The notes under the pieces are model-generated. The model did not search any database. It was not told where the DNA came from and was given only the letters and a program-made list of their open reading frames with translations. DNA of 64,000 nt, taken from Peribolospora baueri (Eukaryota > Basidiomycota > Peribolosporomycetes > Peribolosporales > Peribolosporaceae). The position numbers and the translations under genes were made by a program. Of this stretch, positions 1-10,008 are shown in pieces. The DNA is taken from positions 62,001 through 126,000 of the forward strand of contig JAMDHS010000055.1 of the NCBI GenBank assembly GCA_029717555.1, given 5' to 3'. Positions within the stretch are counted from its first letter, which is position 1; each line of letters begins with the position of its first letter.

Positions 1-328
1 TCAGGTGAGGTGGAAGTGGTGGCCAATGAGCCTAGTTACTTAAGGTCCTAGTGCAGCACCAGTGTGGCAACACGGAAAGACTCACTCGTCGAACATGAGC
101 GGCGTCTGTCTACGAAGCACTGCAGGCTTGGGCGTTGGCTGTTAGGAAACGGAAGGGGAAGGCGTTGCTCGCGGACAAGGTCGTGCGCCGATCAGGCTGC
201 ACGTGACAGTTGCAATGGAGCGCTTGCCAGCTAACTTACAATATCACTCCCTCCTCATCAACTTCTCGCAGGCACTTGCTCGCAACCCCAAGCCAATACC
301 TGAGTCTGCACATAAGGGGAGCATAAGT
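1..328. other. Left-edge non-coding stretch upstream of Derlin
   Basis: I see no reading frame here that resembles a protein family and no RNA gene. The stretch presumably holds the Derlin promoter and 5' UTR. The first few bases could be the tail of a gene lying outside the window, but nothing in the sequence proves that. Confidence 0.4.
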
Positions 329-1555
329 ATGGCGGATCTCGTTGGAATACCACCAATAACCAAAGCGTGGGCCGTGTCCGCATTGGCCGCCTCGGTCGCC
401 GTGGTGAGTAGATTGTCTGGCTAGGCGGGGTGCGATGTGGTGTGCTGAGGAATCGCCGCATAAATCGTCACTTGTCTGACGCTGGGTACAATCTCTATCT
501 TTTCCTGGCTCACGCTTGAAAGCAATGCGACATCATCACTCCTTTCCAACTGTTCTTCACTTGGAAGGCCGTGTTGGAGAGAGGTCAGGTGAGCATGACT
601 GTCGTCTTCCCGTCAGTAGTAGCAGAGACTCTTCTCGCCCTTGCTAATAACTTGTGCCTGTCTTCTTTTCACGTTTACTTGATTTGTAGTTCTGGAGGAT
701 TATTACGACCTTTATCTACTTCGGTCCACTCTCTCTCGACTTTATATTCCACCTGTTTTTCTTGTGAGTGTCCTCTGGAGCCACCCGCAATTTTCGTTCT
801 TGCTTACCGTTTCGTAAAATTCGTTGCAGCATGCGGTACTCTCGAATGCTGGAAGAAAACTCGTATGCGAATCGAAGAGCAGATTATGTGTGGCTTCTCT
901 TCGTGTCTTCCGTTATCTTGCTTGTGAGTCCTTGACGAGTGTTCGAGTCCTCACGCGCAAGCTGGAGATCGAGTTATCCTCCTGGCATCCGAATAAATTT
1001 TTCTCACTTTTTTGTTTTCTCACAGCTTCTCTCTCCGATTCTCCCTACTGCCCTTCCCTTCCTAGGTTCCTCCCTAGCCTTCACACTCGTTTACCTGTGG
1101 TCGCGAAGACATCCGCACGTCCGTCTCTCCCTCTTCGGAATTCTCGTCATTTCGGCCCCTTACCTTCCTTGGGCACTCGTTGGATTTAGCTGGATCTTGA
1201 GCGGGAAGTGGAGCGCCGTAGTGGGTGATTTGGCAGGTGTCGCGGCGGGGCATATCTGTGAGTACACTTCTCCTTACAGGATTTTTGTGTTGCGCCGCTG
1301 CACTTACTCTGGTGCTGAGTTGTTCTTGTCTCTGATTCATACCTGATCATATTCCGCATTTTGCATCTCTCGCTTTGCAGACTACTTCCTCGTCGAAATC
1401 TGGCCGAAAGAGCGTCGAAGCGGCGGGCGAAACCTGCTAGCTACGCCGCGTATTGTGTAAGTTCTCGCTTTCAGCATTGCTCAATCTAATTTTGCAGAGC
1501 CACCCAGTTTATATGTCCGGCGTTTGGACTCGTCTTGCCCACAGAACGCGAATGA
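329..1555 (+). CDS. DER1: Derlin (Der1-like ER-associated degradation membrane protein)
   Basis: Derlins are rhomboid-like pseudoproteases of the ER membrane. They help move misfolded proteins out of the ER for ubiquitination and proteasomal destruction. Seven exons join in phase to 224 residues: 329-403, 523-588, 690-763, 830-923, 1026-1257, 1381-1456 and 1498-1555. Family hallmarks are ITPFQLFFTW near the N-terminus, the loop WR motif in FWRIITTF, FGPLSLDF, the MRYSRMLEE segment, WSRRHPHVR, APYLPWALVGFS, and the last-helix GxxxG in GVAAGHIYYF. The length is close to that of human Derlin-1 and Derlin-2, and about six hydrophobic segments are visible. No catalytic Ser/His pair is expected in this family. 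The start was chosen at the ATG that opens the conserved PPITKAW segment. I am sure of the family; Der1 versus Dfm1 type is not resolved, and the short tail after the last helix suits the Der1/Derlin-2 type. Confidence 0.93.
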
Positions 1556-1794
1556 TAGATGGTCGCTAGAATGCGTTGCGTCAGCAAGCGCACCGACGCC
1601 CCCTTCCCCGGTCTTTTCTGGTCATCCTGCTTTTCACTTCCGCAGTACATAAGGGCTTCGTTTCTCTGTCTTGTGCATCATAATCATATACCACCAGTCC
1701 GACGCATCAATTGAACAGATCGTGTTCACTTCCGTGTACTCAAGCGCCCATGTCAAAATAACGTACATATAAAGCCAACGATGATGTCGCGATC

Positions 1795-2270
1795 TCAGAG
1801 GTCCTTGCGAGGCTTTTTCTTCGGCTTGAATTTCGCCCCACCTGTTCCCATCCCTCCGGACAGGCCGCCGGCGTCGCTAGCACCCCTTGTCGCCTGCTCA
1901 AATGCGGCGGTCGCAGATCCCATACGCTTTTTGTTTGACTTTCGGTCACCGGCGCTTCCCAGAGCCCCACCTTTGTGTTCAGCCTTGTTCGACGTAGGAG
2001 CGACATCTTCATCTGCCTCGCTCTCGTCTTGTGCTGTGAAACCGCCTTTGCTTTCGGAAGGTACCTCCTCCTCGTCGAAGTCGTCATCATTCTCGACCTT
2101 TGCGGGTTTGGCCTTGACGACCTTCTTACCGTCCACACCTTCGCCGTGCTCAGATCGATAGTTTGCGACCATATCCTGAAAAGTAAAAGACATCCCGTGC
2201 CGGGTTAGACATCAACATGACCGTTAGAAAGAGCTACCGCGTCGGTTTGCTCAGAGGTATAGACAGTCAT
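1795..2270 (-). CDS. Small charged protein of unknown function
   Basis: I do not recognise this protein. A two-exon model gives 137 residues: first exon 2238-2270 (MTVYTSEQTDA) and second exon 1795-2175, joined across a GTAGCT donor and a TTTTCAG acceptor. An alternative without the intron starts at 2193. The sequence is mostly low complexity: an acidic block (NDDDFDEEEV) in the first third, a second acidic block (DESEADEDV), then Gly/Ala-rich sequence and a very basic C-terminus (KFKPKKKPRK). That mix suggests a disordered nucleic-acid or chaperone-type partner, but this is inference only. Its start lies about 50 bp from the first visible exon of the broken DUF1917 locus on the other strand, so little of a shared promoter is left there. 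Confidence 0.55.
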
Positions 2271-2321
2271 GCACCTCGAGTTCCTTAGGAGCAATCAGTT
2301 CTCGTGGCTGCCAGATTGTAG

Positions 2322-3516
2322 AATGACGAATCCATACCCACACGGGCAAATAAATTTAAGGGAATCCGCTCAAAGAAGGACCTGCGTGAGGCGGCTCAGG
2401 CGAGCCTCAAGGACGATCTCAAAGAGATTGCGACGAAGCACAACTACAAGGTTGGAAAGTGGTGAACTTCTCTCGAAGATTATCCTTTTCTGAGCTCTCA
2501 CCCCCGTTTTCTTAAGTTTTTCTGCTAACATTTTTTTTGTTTCACAGGCTTTTCTTCCCGACTCCTGAAGGCGCTGATTTTCTTTTCCCCAAACTCTGTC
2601 ACTCCCTCCTCGATGGACCGCTAGGAATGGAGACAACGGCGCACACGGTCAAGATTGCTACGGGCAGACCCAACGAGATGGACTCAACCGAGGATCAGGG
2701 GTTGGGAGAAGGACCGAAAAGGGTTGTGTGCCTATATTTTGAAGACGCTTGGGACAAGCATCAAGCTGAGAAGGTGAGCTGGTCACCCATGTCCTCATCA
2801 AGGCCCTACCAATCCTATGTCTGCTAAGGCGGAGAGCCCACAAATGAGTATGGGATGGCGGCATCATACGCATGAAGTGCAATGATTTGACGCTCACCCT
2901 TGGTTTCTCTGCCTGCCCTCCAGATCTTGCGCGTGTTGGCCGAGCAGCATGGTTAGTTAACACGCGTCCTTGAGTGCAACTCCCAATCCAGAGCTCATTT
3001 ATTCTTTGTGCTCACTGGTATGTTCATTGGCACAGGCGAGTGGCCCAGTAGCGTGAAGGTAAATTCGAGTTGCGGACCGGCTTTAGGACCAACCAGACCA
3101 TTGAGCAATACCTCAGGATCTACACCAATGGCTGGGGAAAATGACCATTGCAGAGTTTGCCCGGCCATCTTGAAGGTAGTTAATGTAGATCCTGAGGTAC
3201 TGTTCAATGGTCTGGTTGGTCCTTTTACTCTGGCCATCAGGCTGACAGTGGAAGGCAGCTGAGAGGTTGGACTTCATCTTGTGCTGCTTGAGGACTTCCT
3301 GAAGTTTGTGCTTCTGTTCTCTCGACCTTACAACAACAGGCAGACCTATACACAACAATAGGTGAGTCTGACTTCACACACGCACGTATGCACCTGAGGA
3401 TTTAACACAGCACTAAGTCTTCATCTGCGAACTACGGCACGGTTAGGCCTCGACTCGAAGGTACGTTTGTTGGCTTGACTTCTTCATAGTCTGCGTGTGG
3501 ATCCTGTGTGATTGAC
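2322..3516 (+). pseudogene. Displaced 3' part of a DUF1917 (UPF0696/C11orf68-like) gene
   Basis: DUF1917 proteins have an eIF4E-like fold and no settled function. Exons at 2322-2461, 2548-2773 and 2924-2951, probably 3036-3058 or slightly longer, and 3418-3460 encode the family core. The core runs NKFKGIRSKKDLREAAQ, then KVGKWLFFPTPEGADF, SLLDGPL, RVVCLYFEDAWDK and ILRVLAEQHG, with YGTVRP near the end. The first exon opens at a splice acceptor (TTGTAG at 2316-2321) and has no start codon, and only about 50 bp separate it from the divergent gene upstream, so the N-terminal exon is missing here. A candidate for that missing exon lies downstream at 3529-3783. A fossil retroelement fragment sits between the last exons. 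The locus looks dead or rearranged. It could instead be an assembly error. Family call fairly good, exon ends after 2951 uncertain. Confidence 0.5.
3060..3360. mobile_element. Fossil Ty3/gypsy LTR-retrotransposon integrase fragments, head to head
   Basis: Two short pieces of a Ty3/gypsy-type integrase lie in opposite directions. The minus-strand piece (about 3113-3358) shows the familiar integrase-core stretch around [20 protein letters not shown]. The plus-strand piece (about 3085-3175) repeats the [11 protein letters not shown] part and runs a little further. The shared segment forms an inverted repeat of about 43 bp (3086-3128 against 3181-3223) that differs at roughly one position in nine, so the copies are not recent. 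No LTRs, reverse transcriptase or other parts of the element are visible. It is a heavily truncated, non-functional remnant. Confidence 0.75.
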
Positions 3517-3528
3517 GTGAGTAGTCAC

Positions 3529-3783
3529 ATGCGTGTCATCACCTTACCAGCATCCTTGCGGACTGCGCTGTACTGGTCTCCCCGGTCGTCCATTTCTCTC
3601 GCCGACTTCTTAGCACGAAACAAGCCGTCAACCGTGATAGACGACGGCGCCAAGCCGTGGATCTACATGAGCAGCGACAAGGGAGAGAAAATCGACGACA
3701 AGACTGAAATCTCGGGAGGCAAAGCTCAGGATGAAGCCATGGCGAGATTGAAGGAGACGACAGAGAAGATAGAAGCAATTCAG
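3529..3783 (+). CDS. Candidate first exon of the DUF1917 gene, lying downstream of its own 3' exons
   Basis: An 85-codon segment starts at an ATG and ends exactly at a GTACGC donor. It encodes ISLADFLARNKP, DDGAKPWIYMSSD and a charged helix ending LKETTEKIEAIQ. The Ser-rich leader followed by 'PWIYM' resembles, from memory, the N-terminal PWIWV-type region of fungal DUF1917 proteins. It ends in phase 0, the phase that the start-less exon at 2322 would need. No matching 3' exons lie downstream before Sec8 begins at 4128. The best reading is the 5' half of a gene copy whose other half was lost or now lies upstream. It could also be an unrelated small gene or a 5' exon of something else. Link to DUF1917 inferred. 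Confidence 0.4.
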
Positions 3784-4127
3784 GTACGCCCTTTACCTAC
3801 ATCTCCGAGCATTTTGACCTCGTGTCGAACCGAGCGACAGAGGAATAGAGCTTCCTTATACCCTTCTTCTCTCTCTTTTCTGTTCACTGTGTACTCACTA
3901 TGGTACATCGGGAACCTCTGTAGCCCGTCCTCGTCGACTGTTCCTAAGCAACGGGCGGCCCGAGCGTCTCGATCACTCCACGTGATCAATAACCCTACCG
4001 GCCGCATTCCACCACCACCACCACCTCGCGCGAGCATGCCGACGACCAGCAATCTAGCAACGGGCAACGAGCGACCAGCTCAACCCTCTTCGGGTGTCAA
4101 GCACATCGTCTCGCCCTGGCCCCCATC
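3784..4127 (+). promoter_or_regulatory. Sec8 upstream region
   Basis: No gene is seen in these 344 bp, which should hold the Sec8 promoter and 5' UTR. A short inverted repeat, GATCAC-TCCAC-GTGATC, lies near 3971-3987. It could be a factor site, but one occurrence is weak evidence. Confidence 0.3.
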
Positions 4128-7100
4128 ATGTCTCGCTCTCAGCAGCCACCAGCCACTGCCGTGCCCGCGGCAGGCAGGGATATTCGCTCGCGCCTCCGGC
4201 AGGCCATGCCCAGCACGGCCGTTGGCAATACTTTCTCTTCCCGACGCGATCTCTCCGCCCTTGATACCCTCGATGGCCCTCCACCAATGCGTCCCGCACG
4301 CTCCGTACGGCGACCGCGACAGGCAGCAGAGGAACCCGGTACGGCACCCCTCATGAGGTCAGGCAGTCGAGCCGGCTTTATTGGTGCGCCGAACACTGCG
4401 GGCTTTGACTGGAAGAGGGGCGCGCTGCCGGGTGAAGACTTGAACTTGGGGGACTATGACGATGAGGCTATATCGCCAGCGGAGGAACGACCGCCTTCTC
4501 CGGATACGCCTTTTGGTCGAGACCGCCTGTCTCCCACCTCACCAAACGACCAATACGTCAGCGTCGGATCGCTCACGAACCGAGGAATTACGACTCCACA
4601 GATGACCAACGTGCTGGCCGCGTTTAGGGCTGCAGGGAGGAAGGGGAAGATGGATCACGCCCACGCTAATGGCATGCATCAGCGGAAAGGACTGAGGTAT
4701 GAGATTGACGATGAAGCCGAGGATGAGCCGGCTTTTCGGGAGATCAATAGTGAGCGACTCGTTCCCCCTTGGACGTGGCCGTGCGCAGAACGCCATTGCT
4801 AACAGTTACGCCTCTGCGCAACCATGCTTGACAGCTGTTCTCCGAAAGGTGAAGAACGGCTGGGGGTTTGTTCTGGACGACGATGTGAGTACGTGTGAAG
4901 TGATCTTGAGCAGGCGATACATGGATATTGGCTCTGATTGTTTCACTTTGCATCTGAAGTTCAACGCCGTGACATTAGCACTCTCCCTGTTGGATGAATC
5001 ATCCGTTGGAGGTGACCGAACAGACTTTGAGCGGACAAAGGAGCAGCTGGAGCGAGCGCTGCAGGGGACCGTCGACGGTAAGATGCATCTATGTTGGCTG
5101 GGATGAAAACCGTAATCCGAGCAGCGCACCTGAGCAGTGTCTTACCCATCTTTTACTTCACGTCTTGTCAGATCACTATCAGTCATTTGCATCTGCAATC
5201 ACTCTTCACCACTCCGTTCTTACCTCTCTTACGAACGCACAGCAATCTCTGCATTCCGCACGCAACGCGCTGGTGGAGAGTCGAGAGGCCCTTGGCACCA
5301 AGCGAGCGGATCTCGTCCAGATGTGGGGTCGGAAGGAGAGTTTGCGAGAGATGCTTAGATTGTTGGACACGCTGTGAGTTGTCTGTCTAATATGTTTGTA
5401 GCATTTGCATCGCTTTGCTATTTCGCTTACGCTTTTGTCTCTGGACGTGCAGAGAGCACCTCAAATCCGTACCTGACCAGCTCGAGTCGCTCATGTCAGA
5501 GAAGCGCTTTCTTCAAGCCGTCCATCTCCTGACTCGATCGGTGAAGACAATTGAAAAACCTGACCTGGTGGAGATTGGTGCGACAAGCGACCTGCGAATC
5601 TATCTCAAGGGCCAAGAAGCCGTGAGTCCATTGGTTAAAGGAAGACACTGAAGGGACGTGCGAGGCTTACACGCGCTTGTTTCATACTCAGGCCATGTTT
5701 GACATTCTCATTGAAGAGCTGCACAATCACTTGTACCTCAAGAGTTTCTTCTGCGATACGCGATGGAAAAGTTACAGTTTCGGTCAAGATCGACGTGAGT
5801 TTTCTTTGAGCCGCATATTTGTCCAACTGTTCGCGACTGACGATCATTTCCGCTCCCGTGTGGTACCGCTGCTGTCGGTCGTTTCTCACGCTGTCAGTGC
5901 CATGGGTGGACTTTGGCGTAGATGCAGACGAACCACAAACAATGATTACGTCTTCATCCTCAATGGATCTCGCCCGGGCTGCAACTTTAAAACCTTCGTC
6001 TTCTTCCCAACCCCGACTCACCAAACTGGCTCGGTATTTAACCTCCCTATCCCTCCGACCGTCGGTGGATCCCTTGTCAGCGAGTGGGGCTATCAACGAC
6101 ATCGAACCTATGACAGTCTCTATCTCTTCCACCTCTCTGGCTGCGGAGGCAGGCGCAACGACGCCGAATGTGTCTCGCTCAGGCACACCGGTACCAGGCT
6201 CAGGTCCGACAGACTCCGTTACCCCCAACGAGCTAAACAACAGTGCCAGCACACCACCTCAATCGCTGGGAATCAACAACAGCCCAGAGAGCGATAGTTT
6301 CATGTACATGGAAATGCTTCTGGAGAGTTTGGCCGCACTTGGGAAGCTCGACCTTGCCCTTGATGTGGTCAGTCAGCGGTTACCCGTCGAGCTGTACGCG
6401 CTTGTGGACAGCACCATCACCGAAGTGGACGAGCGGTGAGTCAGGCTCGGCACCCGCTTGCGTCGGACCATATCTATGTGGCTTTTAGCTTATCTCTCAC
6501 ATGCTTGCATGTCAACTCTACTCCACGCAGCAACGAGCCACTCCGCCGAACTTCCGCGCTTTTGCGACCAAGCTCGATGGTCGTCACTTCTCTCACAAGT
6601 CGACTCTCCCGGACATCCATGTCCTCAGGCAACACCCGTCCCTGGTCCCTCTTCGGCGCACCAGGCAGTGCGCCCAACATCTTGCAAATGGCTTCCGGCG
6701 GAGACAGCTCTGGGCTTCAGATTGATGGGGAGACGATTAAGGATTTGTTCTGGACACTGTTTAGCAAGTTGGATGCCGTGCTTCAGGGGCATAGAGTTGT
6801 TGCTGAGGTTACTAGGAGAATCGCGTCGGTGAGTGGGTTTTGCCGCAACAGAATAGTCATTGACTTTTTCCGACATGTTAAATGTGAAAGCGGTGAGGAT
6901 TGACAAAAAAACGGAATGGATCGGAATCTGCTTCGCAGAGGCGCGACTTCAAAAAGTCGTCGGACTCCAAGTTTGCCAGCACTTTGCCGCTCATGGAAGT
7001 TTGGAAGACTATGCAGAGCGAGGTGAGTACAGCGCAAATTCGTCAGGATATTTTTTGTTTTCCTGTGTTGTGGCTGATGAGGCGATTTCGCTGTTTCTCA

Positions 7101-9606
7101 TTGACGGTGCAGGTTCGAACGTTACTTCATGACTACTTGACGGACGACGAAGGCGGTAGAGTGAAGGGCCGCAACCCGATTGTGTCGATCAACGAGGTAC
7201 TCCGGACAGGCAGTGCTCGCAGAGATCGGAACAAAGTGTGTATGTCTTTCTCGCAATTCTTCGTTCCTTCGTAGTACCTCGACGCCCACGCTGCATGTTC
7301 TCCGCTGCAGACACAGTTCAAATTCTCCGATTCAGGTCTGCGACTGGACAAGAAATTAGGCTCGGCCCTGAAGCCTTATGAGCACTCTCTAGACAATGCT
7401 CTCAAGGCCTCCGTTCCGGGTCTCGTTGCATCTATCGAGCAGACCTCATCGTCAGCTGTGGCCTCTCAGCAGGTCGTCATGTCCGCCCTTTCCTCTTCTG
7501 AGACATATTCTGGCGTCGGACACCGTCTCCTCGTCCGTCCGGATGCCTTCAACGTTTCCATTCTTTTCCGACCCACGCTAGCGTTCGTCGAGCGTGTGCA
7601 GGCGATCATGCCTGATGAGGCCGCTGCCGAGACGAGCAAGGGTTTTACCAGCTTCTTGGAGGAGTTCGTACTAGATGTGTTCCTGCCACAGTTGGAGGAC
7701 AAGGTCTCGTCTTTCATGCATTCAACAATTGACGGTGCAGAGGCGTTTCAGGAGGAGCCGCTGAGTCGGAAACTTGCCCAAAAGCCTATCGTCAAGGTGC
7801 GTCTAGCGGCTGCTCGCTTCTCGTCGTATCTTGGTGGCTGAGCATATGGTTGGCCAGTAACCTCTTACTCCTTTCCTATAACCGCTGCAGTCGGCCGCCA
7901 ACTTGACAGCTTTGGTCAACAGCCTCTACACCACATTGCGGACAATGCCATTCCACCGGGAGAACTATAGCCGGCTGATCATCAGCACGATCGTGCAATA
8001 CTATCAGCGGTGCAATGATCGATTCAAAGGTGAGTTTTCTCTTCCAGAAGGTGCGGAGTTACAGGACGACGGCCTCACTATAGCTTTCGGTTCAATACAG
8101 TCCTTGTCGCGGTCGAAAATATGGAGGTGGACGCCGACGGCATCCCCACTGGCCCGACACTCAAGCTAGCAGCATCATGGGCTCAACGCGCCGAGCTAAG
8201 TAGCCTTTTAGGCGACATCTTTACGACCTCTGATGACAGCGACGACTCTTCAATCCAGCGGCGCAAGAAGGAGCTGATACGGCGGGAGAACGAAATGGAA
8301 CTTTCCCTGGTCAGGGAGAGCGACGTTTCTTCGAAGGACCTCATCATGCCCACAAAGAAGCTTGTCGGGCTTGGTAGCTTGTACCACAGCCTGCGGTGGT
8401 TCATTGGACATATCGAGAGGTTCAAGGTTACTTCCGATGCCACATTTGAACCTGAGGTAAGTGCTTGTGGTCTCGTTGCGATGGAGTAGAGCGTAGAGGG
8501 CCAGAGGTTTCCTCACGTACTGTGGCATCTTCACATCACCAGGATTCTGCCCCGCCAGAAAGCGATGCTGCAGACGCGTCTAGCCCAACGCCGATCGAGC
8601 TAAAACTGCCGTTGACCGAGTCGATGGTTGCGTGAGTTCTATTGCGCGCTACTAGCATCCAGCCGAAGTCTGATCTCTGATCGGTGTCTATTTTCGCTAC
8701 GCTCAGTCGCTATGAAACGCTACCGAGGACGTACCAAGAACTCTGTAATGTCGTCCTTTGCACCTTGCGGCTTGAGATCCGATGTCGGACCATTCATTAC
8801 TTGGATCTGACTGCGTCCGAGGTACGTCGGCGATCTTCTTGAAAGAATGACAGTATATCCAGCTGCAGGTTCTGACTGCCCTGCTTTGGTGCGTTCAGGG
8901 TAATTACTATCTCGAGGATGGTGGCGCTGTTGAGCCGGATCCACATGTGGTTGACTTAAACACCGAGCTAGCTCAATGCGACGAGGCTATTGCCACCACT
9001 CTGCCACGGAAAGAACATCGGTGCGTTGCCCAACAAACGTCGACGTCCAGAGGTTTACCGTTTCTTTTGTCACTGACACTTTCCTGGATCTTCCATCCCC
9101 AGTTTCATATTCGATGGCCTTGCTTCGCTCATGGACGAGCTGCTCGTCTCGAGCGCCCGCAAGATCCGCGCAGCCAACAAATTGGGCGTTATCAAGATGA
9201 TTCGCAATATCCTCGCCCTTCAGCAAAACCTGAAGAATATTGTCGATGTGCCGCTCGACACCGACTTTGATAAGAGCAAGCGCTTTTGGGAACTGTTCTC
9301 GAAGGATCCCAAGGCGAGTTGCAGCTCGTCTGTGTGTTCTCGTGTAGTGGCCCTTGGCTGATTGGCTTTCTTTTGCTTTGCGTTGGCACAAATGTTCAGG
9401 ACATGATTGCTATGATCTCACGAGAAAAGCCGACACAATCCTTCGAGGACTACAAGGCTATGCTCGGTCTCCAGCTCGGCATCGACAACACGAGCGGCAA
9501 AGAGCCCGCCGCCAGCACCGTCGGGCTTGGAGGAGACAAGAATCGAAGATTGTACAACGAGTACCTTATCGATTTACACCAGGCTATCGACTCTCACGAT
9601 CTGTGA
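4128..9606 (+). CDS. SEC8: Exocyst complex subunit Sec8 (EXOC4)
   Basis: Sec8 is one of eight exocyst subunits, which tether secretory vesicles to the plasma membrane at sites of polarised growth. Eighteen exons join in frame to 1,322 residues; boundaries include 4128-4749, 5172-5373, 5922-6435, 6531-6828, 7311-7796, 8101-8456, 9103-9313 and 9400-9606. Residues 1-207 are a disordered Ser/Pro-rich leader. The conserved Sec8 N-terminal helical region follows: EQLERALQGTVDDHYQSF, a long coiled coil (SLHSARNALVESREALGT), then LKGQEAAMFDILIEELHNHL and KSFFCDTRW. A disordered insert around residues 420-560 separates this from the helical C-terminal rods (PFHRENYSRLIISTIVQYY, FIFDGLASLMDELLV). The end, around YNEYLIDLHQAIDSH, matches the family's C-terminal helix. 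It is longer than yeast Sec8 because of the leader and insert. The intron at 9314-9399 uses a GC donor. Call is firm. Confidence 0.9.
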
Positions 9607-10008
9607 ACGCACTCCTCCATCCTTATCCGGTTTGCCTATCACCTCCAAAGCCGCTCTTGGCCGTTTCCCCTTGCCTATTTCTTACCCCTCTGTTGTGAGG
9701 TCGGTGTACGCTATCTCGTCATCTGGCAACATTGATGGGTACCCGGATCACGTTGGTATATTGCTACGCGAAACTCTGCTTTCTTGCCTTGCAATTGCCG
9801 AGGGTGAGGCCGCAAGACCCGCGAGATGATGCATTATCTGATGGCAGGCCGTGGGCGTAGCAGCCAAGGCGATCGGCGCCAAGGCAGTTGTTAGGGTTAC
9901 CCCAGAAAGTGATCGGGGCTTACTTCCCGCCGCCACATCGTCTCGCGTCTCGCGAGAACTTCATGTCATACTACCTCATTGCCCCGTCCCATATTCCTTT
10001 GTCGCCTC
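9607..10008. other. Spacer between Sec8 and the RING-CH gene
   Basis: No gene is visible in these 402 bp. Both neighbours are on the plus strand, so it should hold the Sec8 3' end and the RING-CH promoter. No repeat or RNA gene was seen. Confidence 0.4.

Noticed and set aside
3508-4356. One long plus-strand frame running from the DUF1917 N-terminal exon into the Sec8 leader
   Set aside because: After 3783 it runs through a GT donor into Pro/His-rich sequence in a frame different from Sec8; it is read-through, not a fusion gene.
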